Made by a program: the position numbers and the translations under genes
The notes under the pieces: model-generated
The model's input: only the letters and a program-made list of their open reading frames with translations
Database searches by the model: none
What the model was told of the DNA's origin: nothing
Assembly (NCBI GenBank): GCA_002989075.1
Contig: PSQN01000006.1
Span: 434,001 to 498,000 of the forward strand
Reading direction: 5' to 3'
Source of the DNA: Arthonia radiata
Taxonomy: Eukaryota > Ascomycota > Arthoniomycetes > Arthoniales > Arthoniaceae
DNA: 64,000 nt
Part shown: positions 34,501 to 43,404 of the stretch, in pieces
How the letters are laid out: each line of letters opens with the position of its first letter
How positions within the stretch are numbered: the stretch's first letter is position 1

Positions 34501-37500
34501 CGGTACGTAGATACCATGAAGGTTTTCACCCCTCTCTTCATAGGCGCCGGTTGCCAATGCCGTATTCGAAAATGTGTCTAGACTTATGCCGCTTTTATCG
34601 CGGGTGATGTTCTGCAATGGATTTGGCAGCGCAGGAAGGCAGAGTGGAGCAGATTTGCTGTTGGTGCGGCGTTCGTGGTCTTCACTCAAGAAAGACGCTC
34701 GTGATGTTCGAGCATCGTGCCTTGCAATGTGTTCCAGCTGTCCACGTTGTACTGCTGGGAAGTTTGCCGCACGCTGCACCATCCGCAATGAGAGTGCGGT
34801 CTTGAAGTAAGCCAGCGTATTATCTGAAGCTTGTGGGAGCTTGCTCTTTTCGAGCGGTGCCTCGATGCATGCAAAAACGACCTCTGGCACGTCCAGTACA
34901 AGCTTTTGCGAAAATTGTCTCGTTGCAAGATCGTTGAAAGAGCCTTCTACGTGTTTAGTGCTCACCAGAAACGTTTCTTGTCGAACCTTCAGCCATAGAC
35001 GAATATCACCAGAGCGCCACCGAACGAGAGTAGTATCATACAACGGCGCCGCCTCGGGTATGGGTAATCCGTTCTCTTCATCCGTTATAGTCAAAGCCAC
35101 AGCTTGCGCTGCCGCTGCTACTTTCGCAATAAATTCTGTAGTGCATTGACCGAGGATGTCGCCTGCTGCAATGTCCCATTGACTGAAGTATGCAGGCTCT
35201 GAAGGTGGAAGTCCGAACAGCCTGTGGCCGTAACAATTAACGCTGTCTAGCGTGATTTGAGGCTCCGTGTGCGAGTGAAGCCGCTGACCGCCCTGCATTT
35301 TCTGAGACCCACAACGCAACTGAAGAGGACTGGAGTCCACCATCAGCTCCAGATAGTAGTTGTTTACGCGAAGATCGACATTGGCCGTGTCAACAAACAG
35401 CTCGACATATTCTTTGCAGCTGTAGAGCCCGCTTGGTAGCAGAATATGTACATCCTCGGCAGTGATGTCAAGAATAACGTCCAAGTCATTGCCTCGCACT
35501 GGTGCCTGCGGTTCATCGCTATTGAAGTCGTTCCGCACCAGTTCTTGGTATTCTTGCAAGGTACGAAAATGAACGTCATCCCCGAAATAATTTTCCTTTA
35601 TCTTTGCCAATTGGCGAGCGAAGAAGCCATAGAAAGCGCCGACTAAGCCGCGTCCGATGATCTCCATGTACAGTGTCTCGCAAAGATCCGACTGCACCTC
35701 GCTGCGTAGCATATACTCACCTTTCAGCACAACTTCAGGGAGCTGCGCAACGTCTTTGTCGTCCAGGAAAGCATGCAAGGTGTTCTTAGGAGGCATGGAT
35801 AGCTCGAAGCCAAGGTCATGCGCGAGCACATCGAAGGAGATTGCATTCTCGGGCGGCCGTAAGCGATCAATAGGTATCAAAAGCTCGGATGTCAACTCTC
35901 TGCCGTACAGAATGGCGAAGTCATTGTCTTGAAGGTCGTCCGACTGGTCAACGATGTTCGCATCGTTGACATTGAGAAACAGCTTAAAGCGCTCGAATTT
36001 GGGCTTCAGAATGTATCGATAGGGCACAAAAGTGAAGAACTCCGGCAAAGGGCCGACTGTCCAATCCTCAATCATATCCATCAGCAGCACTGCATGATCG
36101 CGCAGCAAGAAAAAATCAAGATCATGTATCCCAAGCTCAAAGGTCCATTCGTGCAGACCGTTCCATTTCAAGGGATTCGACAAATCAGCTTGGACGGTCA
36201 CATTCCCGGAGCGCCAAAGCAGAGCGTGGTTAAGAGACGAGTGCATATCAATGCCGCCGACATCCACGCGAAGGTTATTGCGGTAGCCTCCCAAGGTAGG
36301 AAACATGTCCTGTTTGAACTTGATAGTCGAATTAGGTTTGACAAGAATATCGAACCAAGCATATGGACGTGCGTGGGTGCTATGAGCAGTTTGGTCCGCG
36401 TTCCGTCTCCGCCTCCTGTGTCCGGTTCGCTTTGGATTATTGTTTGTCTTCGTGTCCGTCCTCCCCTTCCATTTGTAATCTTTAGATGGCTCGCGAAAAG
36501 GTAATCGAAGGACGGTGTCAGCTTCAATACTTAAAAACAGCTCGAAGACTGTACACAAACGCGTGCTACCAGCCGACACCCGCGGCATCGCAGCCGCATC
36601 AGCAAATGGCATGGGGAAAAATAGCTGCTGCAGAAGGGTTCGATGCCGATCCGCCCAAGGACCATAGTGCACAGTCCCTCCGTAGACCAGTAGTTCCATG
36701 CCGTACTCGGGTGGGGGCCCTCCATTGGCGTCAATCGTAGTAAGGGCTTGGCCCTGGTCAGCCTCGTCCGGCCGGAGTCTTGGCCGGGGACCAGCAATAT
36801 CCCAATAGAACTTGAACTCCACGCGATGCAGATCTGCGAGTGTAGACGCTTTTGCATATTCGATCTCTTTCCACTCCTCCTGGTCGCTGCGTTGGTTGTC
36901 GTCCAGGTATCGGGTCAAACCCAGCCATCGCCCTTGACTAGTAGTGTTTGGCTGCGCATTGGGAAGAGCGTCTCTGCTGGACAGGAGCTCAGGCAACTTG
37001 GTCACTGAAGTCAAAGAGTCCATAGCCTTCCTCGACAAACCTGGCAGTCTGTTCCACGCAGAGCGCTTCGCTTTCTCCGCCCCGACGATGGGCGCTGCTT
37101 TGCTTTTGCTTGATTTTTTACTGGTATCATGGGCTGCTTGAGCCTCTGACGACTCTAAAAAGGCAGCTTCGGCAAGCTGAGGTCGTTTGTAGTCCACGTT
37201 AGGCTTCATCTGGATGAATGGCTTATTGACTGAGAATTGCATGAGAATCTTGAAAACGTCGAGCGGTCCTGACTCGGAAGCATCAAACTCCCCATTCGCA
37301 GTGTCAATTTTAGCCGTGAGAATCGACGGAGTATTCTCGTTGCCCAGTACGGCGGCTGCCTTGTTGCAATAGACCGAGATGGGAAAGAGCCGAAGGAGAG
37401 CAGGTGGTGATGGCGGCTGGTATTTGGCTGTATCTGATCGTACCGGCAGACTTGAAGACTGATGAGTAGTAAGATCAATCTTGGGCTCAGAGGAGAACGA

Positions 37501-38190
37501 GTCAGAGGATGGACTAGACGTATCATTGGCGGTCTCTTTTGGATGTGATGTGCTTCGTTCTCCAGTTTTTTCGACATGCGCTGTCCACTGCGCCTCTTTC
37601 TGTGTGGTTGAGTTCGATGTCCCATGCTGAGCGCAAGTCTCAAGGATATAGTCGTAGGCTGGACTGCGGTTGTATATGAAAGCCTCTACTCCGGAAACTC
37701 GGACCTCGATGCGACATGGCAGGCTTTCATCTCTTTTAGATCGAGCGCCTTCCTCAGCTCTATCGTTACCGGTGGATGTTGACGAGCTTTTTTCACCAGG
37801 CGAGCTCTTCCACAGCTTCGATCTGCTGGCTTTCTCGTGGAACAAACGACAGGGTTTGACTTTTCTCAGCCAATACCTCCATGTGATGTATCCACCGTGT
37901 ATGAATATGGTCTCGTTGTCGCCATGATATCGTATGCCCTTGAAAAAGACTCTACCGGCAAGGATAGAGATTTGCAGCGCTTCTATGTCAACATACACCC
38001 CGAAGAAGTACCATGTGAACAAGCGCGCAATATAGGAGATGAGCGTCGCGAAAATGCGGTTGAAGTAGAAGAGGAACCACAGGCAGAGTATGCCACAGAG
38101 GACGTACTCAACCAGGAATATCCAGTTGAAAGACGCATAGTCATCGCCGCGTAACGGCGCAGCAATGAGCTGGCCTGATGTGCCCGCCAT
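28591..38190 (-). CDS. csf1: Csf1, bridge-like lipid transfer protein (BLTP1/Tweek family)
   Basis: A single 9.6-kb exon, 3199 aa from the ATG at 38190 (yeast Csf1 is about 2960). The N-terminus has a membrane anchor (NWIFLVEYVLCGILCLWFLFYF, about residues 23-45) followed by ARLFTWYFFGVYVDIEALQISILAGRVFFKGIRYHG, the conserved Csf1/Tweek start. The rest is a long mostly beta, repeating-groove protein with scattered disordered loops. The end contains DVGWNYSRISFIRGMH and TPPLEWIGLNRDKLPN, conserved in fungal homologues. Known of the family: an ER-anchored tube that moves phospholipid between membranes at contact sites; in yeast it is linked to cold growth and GPI-anchor synthesis. It is divergently arranged with the LAZ1-type gene. 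The lack of any intron over this length is striking beside the intron-rich neighbours. Confidence 0.95.
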   Translation of the reverse strand: MAGTSGQLIAAPLRGDDYASFNWIFLVEYVLCGILCLWFLFYFNRIFATLISYIARLFTWYFFGVYVDIEALQISILAGRVFFKGIRYHGDNETIFIHGGYITWRYWLRKVKPCRLFHEKASRSKLWKSSPGEKSSSTSTGNDRAEEGARSKRDESLPCRIEVRVSGVEAFIYNRSPAYDYILETCAQHGTSNSTTQKEAQWTAHVEKTGERSTSHPKETANDTSSPSSDSFSSEPKIDLTTHQSSSLPVRSDTAKYQPPSPPALLRLFPISVYCNKAAAVLGNENTPSILTAKIDTANGEFDASESGPLDVFKILMQFSVNKPFIQMKPNVDYKRPQLAEAAFLESSEAQAAHDTSKKSSKSKAAPIVGAEKAKRSAWNRLPGLSRKAMDSLTSVTKLPELLSSRDALPNAQPNTTSQGRWLGLTRYLDDNQRSDQEEWKEIEYAKASTLADLHRVEFKFYWDIAGPRPRLRPDEADQGQALTTIDANGGPPPEYGMELLVYGGTVHYGPWADRHRTLLQQLFFPMPFADAAAMPRVSAGSTRLCTVFELFLSIEADTVLRLPFREPSKDYKWKGRTDTKTNNNPKRTGHRRRRRNADQTAHSTHARPYAWFDILVKPNSTIKFKQDMFPTLGGYRNNLRVDVGGIDMHSSLNHALLWRSGNVTVQADLSNPLKWNGLHEWTFELGIHDLDFFLLRDHAVLLMDMIEDWTVGPLPEFFTFVPYRYILKPKFERFKLFLNVNDANIVDQSDDLQDNDFAILYGRELTSELLIPIDRLRPPENAISFDVLAHDLGFELSMPPKNTLHAFLDDKDVAQLPEVVLKGEYMLRSEVQSDLCETLYMEIIGRGLVGAFYGFFARQLAKIKENYFGDDVHFRTLQEYQELVRNDFNSDEPQAPVRGNDLDVILDITAEDVHILLPSGLYSCKEYVELFVDTANVDLRVNNYYLELMVDSSPLQLRCGSQKMQGGQRLHSHTEPQITLDSVNCYGHRLFGLPPSEPAYFSQWDIAAGDILGQCTTEFIAKVAAAAQAVALTITDEENGLPIPEAAPLYDTTLVRWRSGDIRLWLKVRQETFLVSTKHVEGSFNDLATRQFSQKLVLDVPEVVFACIEAPLEKSKLPQASDNTLAYFKTALSLRMVQRAANFPAVQRGQLEHIARHDARTSRASFLSEDHERRTNSKSAPLCLPALPNPLQNITRDKSGISLDTFSNTALATGAYEERGENLHGIYVPLYSIDGRSPFLKPSLPGDGSVVDFRSVPTLLPVKGDPESANSNHEDSLFNLVNDDAILRTSLSISTGPGIVAMCTPDAIIAASGILEALSAKDPDSIYDRYQMEVTSGVLSILKKRRGERQVLDLGINVPFIHVRFINTETPSEQQDRKRAAVDEYNVIISKTSTAVRVKSIPERKHADDLMAVHLTVSSISLSTNPTSKQADSEAVAFQARISKVLLWLADSDRTIVNASFEDLETKVASKELRYLAALIHRAAILAQNLALPFLDIQAKELQRRRFVVQYLATVSEGVSDPSFLTRPSYMIRSAEDHLRNCDSWKIIARLRWILHCLDAEQRQALETNSGKDVIDVPQEAEKRIVGSLEQWRVWDALHVKESLAMQLLYGSHTDIEKTHNPGSVPLSVTIRGSAVNVVVDHGSKQNMVTVQGLAVALSVTPPPPPSAMHLFQDYHEVRLTAVQVSTTHASVNLNWELCNLADEITTLFEEDVFLQNSVKLAQASSSRKVNADEKNEEYHFVVQMDSAEAEFEAINVTQSLTSQEFKISVVGSGWDDASTETFVSVVTSSREALMTTRGLKHVLLQNKLQDSSMILGYTKPGNQDGRADILRVAGIAAHFDMSICDELAGLIETVSCVVEQEACQIKDLIIRHGPDAERPTAPAGLHHPPTQGASVLAHVALFLDSYVIKIPLVQDVHYRANGRVLRLGVAPEKEKRQGHLIDFDLKAQQHTLLRGDVAAPLATAIFEIPAINGSVRTLISPTLTTLSLALTMEQLNLDGLALYGVFSMLSSSGVLSAFEVLSDDVQALQNTITTRFDLNAKKQAVAKKQPKAGRQMVFDASLAIVGFTVTARTHKARESESRARIVFSMDSTHLRASNRAARGDKPLPFPELQLLLGQMETRVERQVGNSMRESASVVFALELSCSMADGHHGRHARTFKISASGPSVRVDEYTTPIIVNLFVHFQQRMKRLDLSKERRYLRRLRKSPMLQSFKGDDEESDRSFTNRGGNMNEMETSFAFRLHSAHMTYITAREVSRSTARESQDLVFSLKEIEFNTQGEQEAKLRIDEVKLQMLPQDATWTDRSANSALLPELIFTVNHESSVSERRLLFRAAGKALDVQLHPDVVKPAAKLEKSLSASANMTRAAVTGLRLQQTASEIAAPKLPGRAKRISFLIVDVKFAGAIVRLQDRDSQGHRSSLLGSASHGLGRYNNLSSDSTSKDAVLRAPGIAIRVQYTEPVEEDPCLNVEIKIHESRNVLTPAVVPLVLRMAHNIKDTMHENGLEQGKKDGDAREATQKIAEYLGPDIPVDQSLVQRNPRALLGRTRLNIGMRIGQQEFALICQPIAKVEARMKLEDSYLTISTVDSLEGDNFFAVSATFTGMEASLQHVYSREPTFKFDIESIVISALNSKHISGNTGISLILKINPMKAHLNAKQLQDVLLFREIWLPPELREASSRNNTSQLEDQHEYFISRYRQIAASTAFPWNATVAIADLAVELDLGQAIGKLSAHVTNLWASSKKTTSAQQNLCLGIDSVSMDAYGRMSGFVQLNRMKVRTTIAWPGDSVMTEQTPLVQGSVGFKELRLKAAFDYQVFAVSHITSLEFIMYNVRDRRQRSGDRLVAILDGGKVHAYCVASTAALAVSLAQAFERLIQERKMSYEQSLKDIDSFLRRRPTDVRASVSEGAPVSAKKAPVKSANESRLPISLHTDVVLTLGAVDVGAFPRTVMDQQILRLETAGVQARFAVAVEDDRLHSGLGLTLGQVRAALAGVPNAGVTKPIAEIEIDEVVRNATSARGGVILRVPKVVAAMQTWQKQNSKNIDYKFRSTFEGKIDVGWNYSRISFIRGMHATHTRTLATRLGKPLPESAVTITGPEPLPEDHVTKAGQTRQDQRGDDPGKITVTSNVSLPQSRYVYRPLEPAVIDTPQLRDMGEATPPLEWIGLNRDKLPNVTHQVVIVTLLEVVKEVEDTYSRILGSA

Positions 38191-38712
38191 CACGATCGGT
38201 GCTCACTTGAGCGTCGCGTAGATGCGGAGAGCACAGCATCCTGTTATCGCATGCTTTGACAAACAAGAGAGCGAAGCCAGATCAATGACGGCTTGCGTCC
38301 ATGGGGATACTGGCCACGTCTGAGGACAGCGAGCATGACGCCTTGCAGTATGGTGGTCCACCATATTTCAAAGGATAGTGGAGACGCAGTGCTTCGGAGA
38401 ACATATTCAAGGCAGGGTGGCGAAAATTGGAGTGTTTTTGCATGATCACGCGTGCATTCATAGCCGCCTAGCAACCAACTTTATGCAATCATTGTCGGTC
38501 TCCTTCACCACAGCGTTTCAGCTTCACTCCTAAACGTGCTCGAGTACTCGCGTGCTCATCGTCTACTAGCTATGCTGAGGCCATGGTGTTTGCAATGAGG
38601 ACTCCAGCGCTCAAGCCCGGATCTCCGCATCGCTCACCCTCCTCCACACATGGATGCGTAACACTTCGACAGTACACTTTAGCATCCCTGTCGGCGAGCA
38701 GCACTCGACGAG
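38191..38712. promoter_or_regulatory. Divergent promoter region csf1 / LAZ1-type gene
   Basis: A 522-bp gap separates two start codons on opposite strands. No gene is seen inside and no specific factor sites are claimed. Confidence 0.6.
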
Positions 38713-40632
38713 ATGCTTGACATCTTGCAGAACAAAACTCCGATACAAGGGACCGGTGCTCGTTTCGCGAGATGGGTCATCATCCTCGCCGGCGTGGCCG
38801 CCCTCGCCGCTTCGCTTCTGACCTGCATCTCCGTTTGGCTACAGACTAAGAATTACAGGAAGCCTCTGCTACAACGATACGTAGTTCGCATCCTCCTCAT
38901 GGTCCCGATCTACTGCATTGCCTCATGGGTCAGCCTTCTGTCACTGCGCGCCGCTTTCTATATCGATCCCTTCCGCGATGTCTATGAAGCCTTCACCATC
39001 TACGCCTTCTTTCAGCTACTTATAAACTTCGTTGGTGGCGAGCGCGCTCTGATCATTATGATGCATGGCCGTCCACCCGTGGCGCATCCTTGGCCGTTGA
39101 GTCGGTGCTTCAACAAGATAGACATCTCAGATCCGCACACCTTTCTCGCCATGAAACGAGGCATACTTCAGTACACATGGGTGAAGCCAATGCTGGCTGC
39201 TGCCACAATCATCATGAAGGCTGCCGGAGTGTACAAAGAGGGTTACACAAGCGCCGACTCTGGCTACTTCTGGAGTGGTCTGGTCTACAATATATCGATT
39301 ACCATCAGCCTGTACGCTCTTGCTATGTTTTGGGTGTGCATGTCCACAGATCTCAGACCATTCCGACCTATGCCCAAATTCCTCTGCATCAAAGGTATCA
39401 TATTCGCCTCCTACTGGCAAGGCTTCTTCCTCTCCATCCTGGTCTATCTCGGTGCTTTCCCTAAGGACATTCGAGGCTACACACCAGAAAACCTCGGCGC
39501 TGCCATCCAAGATGCGTTGATCTGTTTCGAGATGCCCTTTTTCGCCATCGCCCACTGGTATGCTTTTTCATGGCACGACTATGCTGACGTTACCATCTCC
39601 GCGGCGCGCATGCCCGTCAAATTTGCTTTGAGGGATGCCTTTGGACCTCGCGATTTGATTGAGGATGCCAAGGAAACCTTCGCGGGGAACAACTACGAGT
39701 ACCGCTATTTCGACGCAGAGGACGATGTGGTCGCGCATGAGGAATCTACTCAGCGCAAGGCAAGGATGTCTCAAGGCATGAGGTATGCTCGAGGCGGCAA
39801 AGGCAAATACTGGATACCTCAACCAGGCGCTGCTTCGAGCAGGACGCCTCTGCTGCGACATTCGAGCGAAGATGATAGCCACTCGGTTAGCCCCATTCGA
39901 CAAAATGGCGGAACTGGCAGTGGCTACGGCACGACCACCGAGGACACCCATGCAGTCCCAGATCTGGATCCTGACGAAGAGAAAATTTATGCCACGGCCC
40001 GCACGCTTGAATTTGGTGACTGGAATTATCCGGTTATCACAGCGCATCATGCCAGTAGAGAAGATCGTTTATACCGGCAGCCTGATGTCCTCACGGCCTC
40101 GACTAACCGCAACGTCCTCCAGCCGACACAAGACAATCAGTGGCGGCGAAAGAGCAAGATCGAAAATATCCAGAACGCTGCGGATAAAGGCAAGCATCGT
40201 GCGTCATCTTCGCACGCAAAACAAGCAGGGTCGCCTGTGCGCAGTCGACTTCGGCACGCTCTCGGGCGATCGAGGTCCTCTTCATCAGGTTCAGGAAGGT
40301 CGGACAAAGGCCAGCTTGTAGATCTCGTGGTCGAAGACGAAGAGGCTGATGAGGTCGAGCGGGTGCGAGCGAGGAAGTCTGGCAACCCGATGTGGAACAA
40401 CATTGTGCCTAAACACCTGGTGCAGGCTTACCCTGAGGCGGCGGACGTTGAGGTCGTGCGTGAGAGCGTGCAGTCAAATTCTCCGTCTGCTTCAAACGAG
40501 GATCAGAAACCTTCTCAGCAGGGTGGAGAGCAGATTATCGATCATGACCCCAGCTCCAGTCCTGGACACAACCCTCATATCACGTATGGCGATGCAGGAG
40601 AGCCCAATGTTTGGGACTCGCCCAAGGGCTGA
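38713..40632 (+). CDS. LAZ1 / TMEM184 / OST-alpha family membrane protein (DUF300)
   Basis: A single exon of 639 aa. The first 310 residues have seven membrane segments, starting RFARWVIILAGVAALAASLLTCISVWLQ. Family-typical motifs follow: RILLMVPIYCIASWVSL, DVYEAFTIYAFFQLLINFVGGE, KRGILQYTWVKP, FLCIKGIIFASYWQGF, and the end IQDALICFEMPFFAIAHWYAFSWHDY. The remaining 320 residues are a charged, disordered cytosolic tail with acidic and Ser-rich stretches. Plant LAZ1 and fungal relatives act at vacuolar membranes in cell death or vacuole organisation, and animal OST-alpha transports organic solutes; the exact substrate here is unknown. The start at 38713 places the first membrane segment about 20 residues in, as usual. 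Confidence 0.9.
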   Translation: MLDILQNKTPIQGTGARFARWVIILAGVAALAASLLTCISVWLQTKNYRKPLLQRYVVRILLMVPIYCIASWVSLLSLRAAFYIDPFRDVYEAFTIYAFFQLLINFVGGERALIIMMHGRPPVAHPWPLSRCFNKIDISDPHTFLAMKRGILQYTWVKPMLAAATIIMKAAGVYKEGYTSADSGYFWSGLVYNISITISLYALAMFWVCMSTDLRPFRPMPKFLCIKGIIFASYWQGFFLSILVYLGAFPKDIRGYTPENLGAAIQDALICFEMPFFAIAHWYAFSWHDYADVTISAARMPVKFALRDAFGPRDLIEDAKETFAGNNYEYRYFDAEDDVVAHEESTQRKARMSQGMRYARGGKGKYWIPQPGAASSRTPLLRHSSEDDSHSVSPIRQNGGTGSGYGTTTEDTHAVPDLDPDEEKIYATARTLEFGDWNYPVITAHHASREDRLYRQPDVLTASTNRNVLQPTQDNQWRRKSKIENIQNAADKGKHRASSSHAKQAGSPVRSRLRHALGRSRSSSSGSGRSDKGQLVDLVVEDEEADEVERVRARKSGNPMWNNIVPKHLVQAYPEAADVEVVRESVQSNSPSASNEDQKPSQQGGEQIIDHDPSSSPGHNPHITYGDAGEPNVWDSPKG

Positions 40633-42002
40633 CGAGTCAAAGTCGAGCAAAAACCAATATTAGCCACGCACGCAACCGAAAAACCACAGTATCAGGCTGT
40701 GTTGGTTGTGGAAGCATCGCTGCTGCAACGCTTTTGGTACACACTGCTATTGCATAGACTTTGTGCTGCGGCATAGCGAACTCCGAAGGTGGCCGGAGGC
40801 GTCCGTATGCAGCAGATATCGGACTTTAAGAATGGGTACCTGCGTGCGCTTGGCTGACTTGGTCAACTTTTGAGTCGACGCAATCTAGGGTGTGTGCGCT
40901 ATGTGGAGGCGGTCGAGTTTCAGGCAGCGAAGGAAGGTGGTCATGACTTTTGACCCGACCAGAGCAGAAAGCATGAGAGCAAAATTAACGTCACTGCACA
41001 CACCGGGATCGCACGAAGTATGGTCTCTGGCCAGCCAGACCCATTACTGCCAACCACGGTCACTATACTACCCATTGCACGTAGGACACAATCCTGATCC
41101 ACAATCTATTGGTGGACAGAAGCATGTAGGAGAGTTTGGTGACCTCTCGTCAAAGGCCGAGCATGAACAGATGAGGTGAGTGATAGCTCTTAGTGTTACT
41201 CCAACGCTGCGATGTGTGGAGGCGCTGGAATCTATGGTCCCAAATGGGAGTAGGAGGACGAGCCGGGGAGTCAAAGCTCGTCGATCTCGAAGTTGTCAAA
41301 CAACGTGCCGTCGATGCGGCAAACAGCTGCGGCAGCGCACGGACGAAAAGGTGAGTTCTTCGGGCGCAACGACAGACTACGTGGCTCCGCAAAATCAATC
41401 AACCACCATCTTGTCGTTCTGGTCGGTTCTCAAATGTCAAGAACACAAGTCTGACGTATGGCACCTGCAAGAATTTGAGTCGACACAATGTGTCAGAGCG
41501 AGCAAATCCTAGCAAAGCCGTTTCTGTGGTGAGCCTGAAGCTCTCCATGCTCTGGCGGCGCTCATGGGTGGCTATGAATATTCTGGTGGCACCCGTTTCG
41601 TTCCGCTTTTGAAGTGTCAAAGGAACGCCAATTGGCCACTTTCGTTTCACCATCCCGTCGCAACATCATCTGGACACGTTCCTTCTTGCTCTGCCCTCGC
41701 CTTGCTGGTCCCGAGAATGGCATAGATCCCCCACAAGATGGGGCGTAAACTGCAACTAAACTCTGCCGCGTGCCGGCGACCGGTGCAAATCAGTACGGGC
41801 TTTGGCAGCAGAGTCAGCATAGTTTCATCATGTCGTTCCGCTTTCGTCTCCTGCGTGTCAAAGGCGTGCGTTGTCCCTTGCCTCAAAGATCCGGCAACGT
41901 CCCGCTCGGTGGGCTGCTCATCCTCGCCTGGACGCCTGCGTCTTTACGATGATGTCTTCTTCCTCTTTAATTCTTTACTAATGGCTTAGGCTTACAGCTA
42001 CT
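40633..42002. other. Intergenic, nothing recognised
   Basis: About 1.4 kb upstream of the myristoylated-type protein. All frames are short and unrelated to anything I know. Confidence 0.5.
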
Positions 42003-43179
42003 ATGGGGGCAAACCAGAGCAAGCAACACACTGAAGCGGGCACTTCGCACTGCTTTGCCTGTTGTGGCGCACACGACTCTTCCGACAATCTTCCCAACGT
42101 GACGGAGAAATACGATGGGCTCAACAGCACCAGCCGATCGTTCTACACCAAATCTGCGGGAATACCTCTGGACGCCTCGGTGTCGACCTCCCCACTCATT
42201 CAAAATGTTCAACCAGGTCAACGATTAGGAATGGCTGCGCGGTCCCAGCCTCAAGTTGCAGCTCAAATGGGCAGTCCAGCGCAATCGATCGATAGTCAGA
42301 GGCTTGCTGTCCCAAACAAATCCGGATTGGAAAGCCGGACAGGATCCACGTCCCAGGTGGATGGCACTGACGGGGGTGACAGCCCCGCACCACCCACGCT
42401 GGCCGTCCCTGAAGCTCCGCCTAGCCTTAACGAGATATCATTGAACAGGCGCCTTTCACCACTTCCAGATTTTACGAGCATACACGCGGAGGAGATGGCA
42501 CAGATTGCAGCCGTAGAGCCTTGGATGAAAGTGCGCAGCATTGCAGAGCAAACAGCTTCAAGACACCAGCCCAGCCCTCTCACTATTATCAAGCAACCCA
42601 ACGCAACTCGAAATCAGTCCTCACCGGCGCCTCGCACGCTAACCGCGTCTCCCATGCAGCATGAACGAACACGCGAACAAGCTCCACAGGCAGGACAGCG
42701 GACGAAGTCCGCCGAGGAGACCGCGCGAGCCCGACCTGAACTTGCGACGCCGCGTACCCCTTCCCCAGCTCTGCGTCTGCAGACCAATGTCGTGAATACG
42801 GGCAGACCAAAGCCGTCCTTGATCAGTCAATTCTCGACGTTCGATCCAAAGACGGCAACTCTCTCCGCCACTCGATCCTCCTCACCCAAGCGAAAGACAA
42901 GTCTCAAGCAGCGTATGCGCAGCCGCACCACTACTTCTTCGCCGGAGAGGAAATACGGTGTGGAGGATGCTGTACGCGAACTTGAGGACATTGTCCACTC
43001 AAAGCGCGAGGGTCTGCCAGTGGTATGTTGGAGTCCTTTTCCCCTGTTACTATGCCGCTGTTTCTCTTCTTGGTATGACGCAGCAGCTCCAACGAGACTT
43101 CTTGCTCTATCCAGAGAGCTTGTTGTATTTGCTGCGCAAGATGAGATCGTTCATCGAGCTCTTGCAAGATGAGCACTAG
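42003..43179 (+). CDS. Hypothetical disordered protein with N-myristoylation motif
   Basis: Two exons, 42003-43022 and 43084-43179, joined by a 61-nt intron (GTATGT...GACGCAG), give 371 aa. The start MGANQSKQ fits the N-myristoyl consensus (Gly2, Ser6), and SHCFACCGAH near residues 15-24 offers palmitoylation sites, so membrane attachment is likely. The middle is Pro/Ser/Thr-rich and disordered (SPKRKTSLKQRMRSR). The end forms amphipathic helix: YGVEDAVRELEDIVHSKREG, then LQRDFLLYPESLLYLLRKMR, finishing LLQDEH. The second exon stays in frame and ends naturally, which favours this model over reading on into the following ORF. Family not recognised; a small signalling or scaffold protein is possible but unproven. 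Confidence 0.7.
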
Positions 43180-43404
43180 TCTGGTAGCCGCCTGCAGCAA
43201 AACCCAACAAACAATCAAAAGACCTAGTGCTTGGCAATGCCTGGAGAGATTTACGAACAGGCTTGATAGCGTCTTTGCTTCGCGGCTATCGTTCAGACTG
43301 TAGCTAAAGTGGCGCTCAACTCTCTGCTCTGTCGTGGATTAAGCTCATACTCTGCGATACCCAGCGTTCACTCTCTCAGACACTCGCACATCTCGCTAAC
43401 ATAT

